Source: a bacterium (GTDB lineage Bacteria; Bacillota_A; Clostridia; Lachnospirales; Lachnospiraceae). From it: a stretch of 18,936 nt of DNA. The notes beneath the pieces are model-generated. The model was not told where the DNA came from. It saw only the letters and a list, made by a program, of their open reading frames with translations, and did no database searches. A program made the position numbers and the translations under genes. The stretch covers positions 1 to 18,936 of the forward strand of contig SFQZ01000058.1 in NCBI GenBank assembly GCA_004562915.1, read 5' to 3'. Positions 6,226 to 12,966 of the stretch are shown one piece after another (position 1 is the stretch's first letter; every line of letters starts with the position of its first letter).

Positions 6226-7566
6226 ATGTTTCGGAAAATTTTAATTGCAAACCGTGGAGAAATTGCAGTGCGTATTATACGCGCCTGCCGGGAGATGGGA
6301 ATAGCGACAGTTGCTGTATATTCAGAGGCTGATAAAGAAGCATTGCATACTCAGCTGGCAGACGAAGCTGTATGTATTGGTCCGGCAGCAGCAGCAGACA
6401 GTTATCTGAATATGGAGCAGATTCTGAGTGCATGTATTGCGGCAAAAGTAGATGCCATTCATCCTGGATTTGGGTTTTTGTCAGAGAACAGCAGATTTGT
6501 GGAAATGTGTCAGAAATGTCACATAACTTTTATCGGACCAACTGCTGAGATGATGGAAAAAATGGGAAATAAAGCGGAAGCAAGAAAGACTATGATGAAA
6601 GCAGGAGTTCCTGTGGTTCCTGGAACAAAAGAACCGGTATATGATGCTATTACTGCGAAAAAACTGGCGGATGAAATAGGATATCCGATTATGATCAAAG
6701 CCTCTTCAGGCGGCGGTGGAAAAGGAATGAGAGTTTCAGAAAGCCCGGAGGATTTTGAGGAAAACTTCAATGTGGCTCAACTTGAATCTGTTCGAGGTTT
6801 TGCTGATGATGCTATGTATCTGGAAAAATATGTACAGGAACCGCGACATATAGAGTTTCAGATTCTTGCTGACAAATATGGAAATGTAATACAGCTGGGA
6901 GAAAGAGATTGTTCTATACAGAGAAATCATCAAAAAGTAATAGAAGAATCGCCCAGTGTGGCACTTACACCAGAACTCCGAAAAAAAATGGGAGAAGCAG
7001 CAATCAAAGCAGCTAAAGCTGTCAATTATGAAAGTGCCGGTACGATTGAATTTCTACTGGATAAAGATAAAAATTTTTACTTTATGGAAATGAATACACG
7101 AATTCAGGTTGAGCATCCGGTGACAGAGATGGTATCAGGAGTAGATTTAATGAAAGAAATGATATCAATAGCTGAGGGAAATCCTCTGTCTGTAAAACAG
7201 GAAAATATTCATCTTACAGGTCATGCAATGGAGTGCAGAATTAATGCCGAAGATCCGGAAAAAAATTTCCGTCCCTGCCCCGGAATCATTAACGAGATTC
7301 ATCTTCCGGGAGGATATGGAGTGAGAGTGGATACAGCTGTATATAATGGTTATGAAATTCCTCCATATTATGATTCTATGATTGCAAAAGTAATTGTTCA
7401 TGGAAGAGACAGAAGAGAGACCATTGATAAAATGAGAAGTGCTTTGGGAGAGCTTATTATTGACGGAGTTACTACTAATGTAGATTTTCAGTATGATATT
7501 TTGAATAATAAGGATTTTCAGGATGGAAATGTGACGACTGATTTTATACCGAAACATTTTTCATGA
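6226..7566 (+). CDS. accC: biotin carboxylase AccC
   Basis: AccC uses ATP and bicarbonate to carboxylate the biotin on AccB, the first half-reaction of acetyl-CoA carboxylase. The 446-residue protein starts FRKILIANRGEIAVRIIRA, has the ATP-grasp glycine loop ASSGGGGKGMR near residue 160, and carries Glu288-Asn290-Arg292 in FMEMNTRIQVEHP, matching the numbering of the E. coli enzyme. The C-terminal carboxylase domain ends normally, so this is a free biotin carboxylase, not part of a pyruvate carboxylase fusion. It follows fabZ by 19 bases with a clear AGAGGAG site, and precedes the fused carboxyltransferase by 26 bases. Confidence 0.97.
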   Translation: MFRKILIANRGEIAVRIIRACREMGIATVAVYSEADKEALHTQLADEAVCIGPAAAADSYLNMEQILSACIAAKVDAIHPGFGFLSENSRFVEMCQKCHITFIGPTAEMMEKMGNKAEARKTMMKAGVPVVPGTKEPVYDAITAKKLADEIGYPIMIKASSGGGGKGMRVSESPEDFEENFNVAQLESVRGFADDAMYLEKYVQEPRHIEFQILADKYGNVIQLGERDCSIQRNHQKVIEESPSVALTPELRKKMGEAAIKAAKAVNYESAGTIEFLLDKDKNFYFMEMNTRIQVEHPVTEMVSGVDLMKEMISIAEGNPLSVKQENIHLTGHAMECRINAEDPEKNFRPCPGIINEIHLPGGYGVRVDTAVYNGYEIPPYYDSMIAKVIVHGRDRRETIDKMRSALGELIIDGVTTNVDFQYDILNNKDFQDGNVTTDFIPKHFS

Positions 7567-7592
7567 AAGCATAGCAGGAGAGGTTCAAGTTT

Positions 7593-9401
7593 ATGGCAAA
7601 ATTGAAGCATATGTTTAAAAAGACGGCAGCTTTGTTTGGCGACAGAGAAAAGAACGTGGACGAAAGAGATGGAGACAGGAAAGATAACCGAAAAAGAGAA
7701 GAACCTTCTGTACCAGAAGGTCTCTGGCTGAAGTGTCCAAAATGCGGAGAAATGGTTTACAAAGATGATGTTAAAAATCATTATTATGTTTGTCCAAAAT
7801 GTGAAGGATATTTTCGAATCAAAACAAAAACCAGAATACGGATGGTAGCTGACAAAGGAACTTTCAGAGAATGGTTCGAAGAAGTGGAAGGAACAAATCC
7901 GCTGGATTATTCGGAATATGAAGAAAAAATAGAAACACTACAGGAAAAAACCGGACTGAAGGAAGCTGTTACAATCGGGGAATGCAGTGTAAATGGAGTC
8001 CATACGGTTTTAGGTGTGTGTGACGCAAGATTTCTCATGGGAAGTATGGGATATGTTGTTGGAGAAAAAATTACACGTGCATTTGAAAAAGCTATAGATG
8101 AAAAACTGCCCGTGGTACTGTTTTGCAGTTCAGGGGGAGCCAGAATGCAGGAAGGTATTATTTCGCTGATGCAGATGGCAAAGACATCTGCAGCTATAAA
8201 GAAACACAGCGATGAGGGACTTTTCTATCTTCCTGTTCTGACAGATCCAACCACAGGAGGAGTGACAGCAAGTTTTGCCATGCTGGGTGATATTATTCTT
8301 GCAGAACCTGGAGCATTGATCGGATTTGCGGGGCCGAGAGTAATTGCTCAGACAATCGGTCAAAAACTTCCGGAAGGATTTCAGAGAGCGGAATTTCTGG
8401 TAAAAAAAGGAATCATAGATGGTGTTGTTGAAAGAGCAAATTTGAAAGATACCATTTATCATCTTCTTATGGTTCATCAGGAAAATAAAAATTATAAAAA
8501 CTATGAAGAATTGAAAGAAGAGAGTAGAGAAAGACCAGAAAATCAGATTCTTAATAATAATGAAGTAATTGAATCAGAAGAAACAAAGAATCAGAATGAA
8601 GAAAGCAATCTGGAACAGGTGTTGACTGCGTGGGACAGAGTAGAAATCTCCAGAAGCAGTGAACGTCCTACCAGTATGGAATATATTCAACAGATTTTTG
8701 ATGAATTTATGGAACTTCACGGTGATCGGGCATTTCGAGATGATGGCGCTATCGTCGGCGGTATCGGTATGTTGAATGATCAGCCGGTGACAGTAATTGG
8801 ACAGCAAAAAGGAAAAAATGTTAAAGAAAACATTTACCGGAACTTTGGTATGGCATCCCCTGAAGGATATCGAAAAGCACTGAGGCTTATGAAACAGGCT
8901 GAAAAATTTGGAAGACCGATCATTAATTTTGTCGATACGCCGGGAGCAGCTTGTGGAATTGAGGCTGAAGAGCGTGGACAAGGAGAGGCAATTGCCCGAA
9001 ATCTGATGGAAATGTCCGGTCTTAAAGTTCCTGTACTCAGTATTTTTATCGGTGAAGGTGGAAGCGGCGGAGCACTTGGACTGGCAGTGGCTAATGAAGT
9101 ATGGATGATGGAAAATGCCACGTACTCCATATTATCACCGGAAGGATTTGCGTCTATTTTATGGAAAGATGGAAAGCGGGCAAAAGAAGCTTCAGAAATT
9201 ATGAAAATAACAGCTAACGATCTGAAACAGATGGAGATTGTTGAGTGGGTAATACCGGAAAAACAGCCTGCAGATAAAGAAAATCTTCCGGACATTGCAG
9301 AAAAAATCAGAGAAAAGATGAATTGCTTCCTGAAAGAACAAAGCGATAAATCAGAAGAAGAGCTAGTCAATGAAAGATATAAAAGATTTCGTAGATTTTA
9401 G
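7593..9401 (+). CDS. accDA: fused acetyl-CoA carboxylase carboxyltransferase (AccD-AccA)
   Basis: One 602-residue frame joins the beta and alpha carboxyltransferase subunits, which transfer the carboxyl group from biotin to acetyl-CoA. Residues about 1-40 are a charged leader. A four-cysteine zinc ribbon follows (Cys48, Cys51, Cys67, Cys70), then the AccD crotonase-type domain with SSGGARMQEG near 179-188. A Glu/Asn-rich linker covers about 300-340. The AccA part runs from about 340 to the end, with RPTSMEYI, HGDRAFRDD and the oxyanion loop GEGGSGGALG near 487. AccA is shorter than the free form at its N-terminus. There is no frameshift or internal stop at the junction. Beta/alpha fusions of this kind are known in some Clostridia. 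A charged C-terminal tail ends nine bases before the next gene. Confidence 0.95.
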   Translation: MAKLKHMFKKTAALFGDREKNVDERDGDRKDNRKREEPSVPEGLWLKCPKCGEMVYKDDVKNHYYVCPKCEGYFRIKTKTRIRMVADKGTFREWFEEVEGTNPLDYSEYEEKIETLQEKTGLKEAVTIGECSVNGVHTVLGVCDARFLMGSMGYVVGEKITRAFEKAIDEKLPVVLFCSSGGARMQEGIISLMQMAKTSAAIKKHSDEGLFYLPVLTDPTTGGVTASFAMLGDIILAEPGALIGFAGPRVIAQTIGQKLPEGFQRAEFLVKKGIIDGVVERANLKDTIYHLLMVHQENKNYKNYEELKEESRERPENQILNNNEVIESEETKNQNEESNLEQVLTAWDRVEISRSSERPTSMEYIQQIFDEFMELHGDRAFRDDGAIVGGIGMLNDQPVTVIGQQKGKNVKENIYRNFGMASPEGYRKALRLMKQAEKFGRPIINFVDTPGAACGIEAEERGQGEAIARNLMEMSGLKVPVLSIFIGEGGSGGALGLAVANEVWMMENATYSILSPEGFASILWKDGKRAKEASEIMKITANDLKQMEIVEWVIPEKQPADKENLPDIAEKIREKMNCFLKEQSDKSEEELVNERYKRFRRF

Positions 9402-9410
9402 AGGTAGAGT

Positions 9411-10499
9411 ATGAAACCATTGATTATAGGAGATTTAACAGCAAAAATTCCTGTTATTCAGGGAGGTATGGGTGTGGGAATCAGCTTGTCCCGCCTGGCA
9501 GGAAATGTGGCCGCCTGTGGTGGCATAGGTGTAATATCTACGGCACAGATTGGTTTTCGTGATACGGAATTTGAAAGAAATCCGTTGAAAGCGAATCTAA
9601 AGGCAATAGGGGAAGAAATACGAAAAGCAAAAGAAATTGCCCGAGGAGGAATCATCGGAGTCAATATCATGGTAGCAACAAAAAAATATGAGGAATATGT
9701 GAAAACTGCAGTGAAAGCAGGAGTTGATATTATAATATCCGGTGCGGGTCTTCCTGTGGATCTTCCCAGATTAACAGAAGGCAGCAAAACAAAGATTGCT
9801 CCGATTGTATCTACTGTAAAATCTGCAAAAGTACTCTGTAAAATGTGGGACAGACATTATCAGAAGGTACCGGATCTGGTAGTTATTGAAGGACCGAAAG
9901 CGGGAGGTCATCTGGGATTTTCGAGAGAGCAGTTAAGTCAATTTTGTGATATAGAAAATCAAGATATTGACAAAGAAAATATATCGAAAAATGTGGATTA
10001 TGACAGTGAAATACGTGGAATTATTCAGGTGGTAAAAGAATATGAAGAAAAATATAATAAAAAGATACCAGTCGTTGTAGGTGGAGGTATTTTTGATAAA
10101 AAAGATGTTTGTCATGCAATGGAATTAGGTGCTGATGGTGTACAGATGGGAACCAGATTTGTAACAACTTATGAGTGTGATGCAGATGACAGGTACAAGC
10201 AGACATATCTGGATGCCCGGAAGGAAGACATTGTGATTGTGAACAGTCCGGTAGGAATGCCGGGACGGGCAATAAGAAATAAATTTATTCTTAATAAAGA
10301 GAAAGAGAAAAAGCCTGTAAAAAAATGTTATCAATGTATTAAAGGATGTAATCCAATGGAGACACCGTACTGTATTACACGGGCTCTTATTAACGCAGCA
10401 GTGGGAAAAGTGGAGGAAGCACTTCTTTTTTGCGGAGAAAATGCATGGAAATGTACAAAAATAGAACATGTAAAAGATATCCTGGAAGAGATTAGTTGA
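9411..10499 (+). CDS. FabK/nitronate-monooxygenase-like flavoprotein with Cys-rich C-terminus
   Basis: This 362-residue protein belongs to the same FMN TIM-barrel family as FabK: PVIQGGMGVGISLS near residue 14, IIGVNIMVA, GPKAGGHLGF with the family His at 167, VVVGGGIFD, and GADGVQMGTRF. It differs by an insert around residues 180-205 and a C-terminal extension with Cys306, Cys309, Cys313 and Cys321, then Cys341 and Cys348. The first four look like a metal or Fe-S site, but that is inference. It is the last gene of the fatty-acid operon, nine bases after accDA with its own AGAGGT site. It could be a second enoyl reductase, a nitronate monooxygenase, or an accessory oxidoreductase; the substrate cannot be told from sequence. 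Confidence 0.85.
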   Translation: MKPLIIGDLTAKIPVIQGGMGVGISLSRLAGNVAACGGIGVISTAQIGFRDTEFERNPLKANLKAIGEEIRKAKEIARGGIIGVNIMVATKKYEEYVKTAVKAGVDIIISGAGLPVDLPRLTEGSKTKIAPIVSTVKSAKVLCKMWDRHYQKVPDLVVIEGPKAGGHLGFSREQLSQFCDIENQDIDKENISKNVDYDSEIRGIIQVVKEYEEKYNKKIPVVVGGGIFDKKDVCHAMELGADGVQMGTRFVTTYECDADDRYKQTYLDARKEDIVIVNSPVGMPGRAIRNKFILNKEKEKKPVKKCYQCIKGCNPMETPYCITRALINAAVGKVEEALLFCGENAWKCTKIEHVKDILEEIS

Positions 10500-10601
10500 T
10501 TTTTTTACTTCTTCTTGGTATTGTATTAGTAGAATAAAGGTAGCTGTTCAGTAGGTAACTGTCATGAATAGTTACGAACAATACAGGAAGGAAGTAAGAA
10601 A
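10500..10601 (+). other. gap between fatty-acid operon and aminotransferase
   Basis: The gap opens with a run of T's directly after the stop codon but without a convincing stem before it. A 6-bp inverted repeat, GTAACT with AGTTAC around a 9-base loop, lies about 40-60 bases before the aminotransferase start. TAGAAT at 10530-10535 could be a -10, but no -35 fits. Whether a terminator or promoter is here is unresolved. Confidence 0.35.
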
Positions 10602-11798
10602 ATGATTAACCAGATATATAAAAAAATGTTGACTGGAAAGTCCATAATACGTGAACAGTCAGAGTTTGCTACGGAGCTGGGTAATAAGATCGGATATGAG
10701 AATGTTTTTGACTATAGTTTGGGAAATCCCAGTGTTCCGGTTCATGAAGATTATACGAAAGCTGTAATCGAACAGGCTCAGACCATGAGTTCGTCCGAGC
10801 TTCATGGATACAGTCCGTCTCTTGGAAATACAGAGGTCCGCAGAAAAGTTGCAGAAAGTCTGAAAAGCAGATTTGGTCTGGATTATGAGACAAAACATAT
10901 TTTTATGACAAGTGGAGCAGCAGGGGCAATCGCTCATGCACTGCGATGTGTGACACAGCCAGGGGATGAAGTAATAACATTTGCACCATTTTTCCCTGAA
11001 TACAATGAATATGTGGGAAAAACAGGGGCTGTGCTGAAGGTGGTTCCGGCAAATACGGAAAATTTTCAGATAAATTTTGAAGCATTTGAAGAAATGCTGA
11101 GTGAAAAAGTGCAGGCTGTATTGATCAATACACCGAACAATCCGTCAGGTATTGCTTATTCGGAAGAGACGATTATAAAACTTGCGGATATTATGAAGAA
11201 TAAGCAGGAGGAATATGGTCATGATATTTTCCTGATCAGTGATGAACCATATAGAGAAATTCTGTTTGACGGAAAACCGGCAGTTTATCCTAGTAAATAT
11301 TACGAGAATTCTCTCTCCTGTTACTCATTTTCCAAGAGCCTCAGTCTTCCGGGGGAACGAATCGGTTATGTGGCAGTAAATCCGAAAGCTACGGATGCGG
11401 ATATTATAGCTGTTATGTGTGGACAGATCAGTAGAGGTATAGGACATAATTGTCCGTCATCCAGTGTGCAGCTGTCAGTGGCGGAGGTCCTTGATAAAAC
11501 AAGTGATCTGTCTGTATATGAGAAGAATATGAATCTGATCTACGATGAACTTATAAAACTGGGATTTGAGGTAGTCAGACCGGGAGGAACATTTTATATA
11601 TTCCCGAAAGCACTGGAGGAAGATGCAACAACTTTCTGTATGAAAGCACGTAAGTATAATTTGATTCTGGTACCCAGCGACAGCTTTGGAGTACAGGGAT
11701 ATTTCAGAATGGCATACTGTATAGATACGGAAAAAGTATCGAGAAGTTTTCCGGCTCTGGAACAGTTTGTGAAAGAAGAGTATGGAGTAAGAGCGTAA
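10602..11798 (+). CDS. PLP-dependent aminotransferase, fold type I (AspC-like)
   Basis: This 398-residue enzyme has the class I/II aminotransferase landmarks: a glycine-containing phosphate loop (SGAAGAIAHAL near 106), NTPNNPSG with the cofactor-contacting Asn180, ISDEPYREI with Asp214 and Tyr217, the PLP lysine Lys245 in SFSKSLSLPGERIGY, and Arg369 in YFRMAYC, which binds substrate carboxylate. These fit an aspartate/aromatic-type aminotransferase, but the amino donor cannot be specified. The start follows GGAAGGAAG. It lies 102 bases after the fatty-acid operon and 43 bases before rhaM, on the same strand. Nothing in the sequence ties it to fatty-acid or rhamnose metabolism. Confidence 0.9.
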   Translation: MINQIYKKMLTGKSIIREQSEFATELGNKIGYENVFDYSLGNPSVPVHEDYTKAVIEQAQTMSSSELHGYSPSLGNTEVRRKVAESLKSRFGLDYETKHIFMTSGAAGAIAHALRCVTQPGDEVITFAPFFPEYNEYVGKTGAVLKVVPANTENFQINFEAFEEMLSEKVQAVLINTPNNPSGIAYSEETIIKLADIMKNKQEEYGHDIFLISDEPYREILFDGKPAVYPSKYYENSLSCYSFSKSLSLPGERIGYVAVNPKATDADIIAVMCGQISRGIGHNCPSSSVQLSVAEVLDKTSDLSVYEKNMNLIYDELIKLGFEVVRPGGTFYIFPKALEEDATTFCMKARKYNLILVPSDSFGVQGYFRMAYCIDTEKVSRSFPALEQFVKEEYGVRA

Positions 11799-11841
11799 AT
11801 AGAGCATATTGTGAAAGCTTCTGGCAGAAAGGAAAATAGAA

Positions 11842-12153
11842 ATGATTAAAGGCTTTAAAATGAAATTATTCCCTGGACAGGAAGAAGAATATGAAAGAAG
11901 ACATAATCTTCTCTGGCCTGAGATGAAAGAAATGATTCATGAACATGGCGGAAAAAATTATACGATATTTCTGGATAAAGAAACATTAACTTTGTTCGGG
12001 TATATAGAAATTGAAGATGAAGAACTTTGGGAAAAAGGTGCGGATACTGCAATCAATCGAAAATGGTGGGATTATATGGCAGATATCATGGAGACAAATC
12101 CTGACAACAGCCCTGTAAGTATTGATTTGAAAACAGTATTTCATCTTGATTAA
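11842..12153 (+). CDS. rhaM: L-rhamnose mutarotase RhaM
   Basis: RhaM interconverts the alpha and beta anomers of L-rhamnose, speeding entry into the isomerase-kinase-aldolase route. The 103-residue protein closely follows the E. coli family pattern throughout: the histidine motif ERRHNLLWPEM (His21), YTIFLDKETLTLFGYIEIE, the WW pair in NRKWWDYMADIM, and NPDNSPVSI near the C-terminus. It is a small cytosolic dimeric ferredoxin-like fold. No rhaA, rhaB, rhaD or transporter is in the window, so it is either an orphan or part of a scattered pathway. It follows the aminotransferase by 43 bases with an AAAGGAAAA site and is closed by the hairpin at 12193. Confidence 0.92.
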   Translation: MIKGFKMKLFPGQEEEYERRHNLLWPEMKEMIHEHGGKNYTIFLDKETLTLFGYIEIEDEELWEKGADTAINRKWWDYMADIMETNPDNSPVSIDLKTVFHLD

Positions 12154-12192
12154 TCATAGACAGGAAAAATAATAATTCTAAATGGACATATG

Positions 12193-12245
12193 AAAAAGAG
12201 TGTAGGGACTTTGATAATTTCACAGACTTTATACTCTTTTTTTCT
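12193..12245. terminator. bidirectional terminator between rhaM and the coiled-coil gene
   Basis: A 12-bp stem (12193-12204 with 12230-12241, one G-T wobble) with a 25-base loop runs into seven T's on the plus strand. The minus strand also ends in five T's, so it can serve both converging genes. The loop and right arm are made of the left copy of the 31-bp inverted repeat (12208-12238). Confidence 0.75.
12208..12238 (+). repeat. 31-bp inverted repeat, left copy
   Basis: This copy begins ACTTTGATAATTTCACAG and ends CTTTATACTCTT on the plus strand. It matches the reverse complement of 12704-12734 at 30 of 31 positions; the single difference is A here against G there. The match stops sharply on both sides, and no target-site duplication is visible next to either copy. 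It sits inside the terminator. Confidence 0.9.
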
Positions 12246-12300
12246 TTGTTTTTTGGAAAGTTTTATCATTTGTATATTCCTTCTTATGTGATAGCTCCCA

Positions 12301-12654
12301 TTAAGTGAGGCAAGGGTGCATTCTGGGATCGTTTATATGTTGATCAAGAATAATATGAACACGTTCTATCTCATTGAGAAGCAATTTTTCTGTTTTGCGT
12401 ATTTCATTCCGCAGATTGTATTCTGTCTGTCTGATCTGATATTCCAGATTGTCCAGTCTTTGGTAAATCGGTGTGAGTTTTTGATCGAAGGCAGCCTCCA
12501 GCTTCTGATCAAAAGCAGCTTTCAGTTTTTTGTTATTATCCTCCAGCTTCTGATCAAAAGTAGTTTCCAGTTTTTTATTATTTTCTTCCAGCTTCTGGTC
12601 CAGTTTATCATCAATTAAAGTGGACAGAGCAGATAATAGTTCATTATCTGACAT
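12301..12654 (-). CDS. small coiled-coil protein with 15-residue repeats, function unknown
   Basis: The gene is not recognised as a named family. The 117-residue soluble protein starts MSDNELLSALSTLIDDKL, then has nearly identical 15-residue units DQKLEENNKKLETTF and DQKLEDNNKKLKAAF (residues 19-48), a shortened unit DQKLEAAF and a final DQKL. A second charged helical stretch follows (about 62-107), and the end is short and Pro/His/Cys-containing. No signal peptide or membrane segment is seen. The start at 12654 is chosen for AAGGGGA nine bases upstream; the frame is open to 12738 but that ATG has no binding site. It converges on rhaM and diverges from the GH2 gene. Similar short coiled-coil proteins are common as unannotated genes in Clostridia. 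A phage or surface origin is not supported here. Confidence 0.7.
   Translation of the reverse strand: MSDNELLSALSTLIDDKLDQKLEENNKKLETTFDQKLEDNNKKLKAAFDQKLEAAFDQKLTPIYQRLDNLEYQIRQTEYNLRNEIRKTEKLLLNEIERVHIILDQHINDPRMHPCLT
12471..12605 (-). repeat. 45-bp tandem repeat inside the coiled-coil gene
   Basis: CCAGCTTCTGATCAAAAG recurs with a 45-base period (anchor G's at 12501, 12546 and, with one change, 12591), plus a 24-base partial unit on the 12480 side. The period is a multiple of three, so copy-number change keeps the frame. It encodes the 15- and 8-residue protein repeats. Outer limits are approximate. Confidence 0.8.
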
Positions 12655-12703
12655 AGTAAGATTCCCCTTTGCATAAATGTGTAAGGTATCATTATGTGTA
12701 TTG

Positions 12704-12734
12704 AAGAGTATAAAGCCTGTGAAATTATCAAAGT
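12704..12734 (-). repeat. 31-bp inverted repeat, right copy
   Basis: Read on the minus strand this copy is ACTTTGATAATTTCACAGG followed by CTTTATACTCTT, the partner of 12208-12238. It lies in the predicted 5' UTR of the coiled-coil gene, between its promoter and its ribosome binding site. The two copies enclose 465 bases containing the whole gene. Confidence 0.9.
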
Positions 12735-12752
12735 ACATATTAGAATAATAAG

Positions 12753-12781
12753 ATTATAAAATATTAACATAAAAATGTCAA
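12753..12781 (-). promoter_or_regulatory. consensus promoter of the coiled-coil gene
   Basis: On the minus strand, TTGACA (12776-12781), exactly 17 bases, then TATAAT (12753-12758) form a perfect sigma-A consensus. Transcription should start near 12746, giving a 5' UTR of about 92 bases that includes the right inverted-repeat copy. It lies outside the inverted-repeat-bounded segment. Confidence 0.88.
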
Positions 12782-12792
12782 ATTATAATTTG
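12779..12792. promoter_or_regulatory. 14-bp palindrome over the minus-strand -35 box
   Basis: CAAATTATAATTTG is a perfect palindrome that overlaps the TTGACA hexamer of the coiled-coil gene promoter by three bases. Such placement fits a repressor site. The region is very A/T-rich, so a chance palindrome is possible. Confidence 0.35.
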
Positions 12793-12863
12793 CAAAAAAG
12801 TAAAATATGAAATAATAAAATGAGTTTTAATAAATGATATTTATGATCGACCTTAAAAAAATA

Positions 12864-12928
12864 TGGAATATTTGAAAAAATAAAGGTATGATAGAGTAAA
12901 TAATGATACCGGATTGAAAGAATTTCAA
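12864..12928 (+). promoter_or_regulatory. candidate promoter and operator for the GH2-deoCB-GH32 operon
   Basis: TGGAAT (12864-12869), a 17-base spacer and TATGAT (12887-12892) form a weak promoter candidate. About 20 bases downstream lies TTGAAA-GAA-TTTCAA (12914-12928), a perfect inverted repeat between the expected start and the ribosome binding site, fitting an operator. It lacks the central CG of a CcpA site. The remaining A/T-rich sequence from 12793 to 12863 shows nothing further. Confidence 0.35.
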
Positions 12929-12966
12929 ATTTAACACTAAATGATTGGCAGAAAAGGAGGCAATAT

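Noticed and set aside
8834..9370. 178-residue minus-strand frame
   Set aside because: It lies wholly inside the AccA half of accDA, has no binding site or recognisable motif, and is Ser/Ile/Phe-rich like a codon shadow.
10485..10525. Terminator after the last fatty-acid operon gene
   Set aside because: There is a T-run after the stop codon but no stable stem immediately before it, so termination here is not supported.
12655..12738. Upstream start at 12738 for the coiled-coil gene
   Set aside because: That ATG lacks a ribosome binding site and would place the inverted repeat in coding sequence; the start at 12654 has AAGGGGA at suitable spacing.
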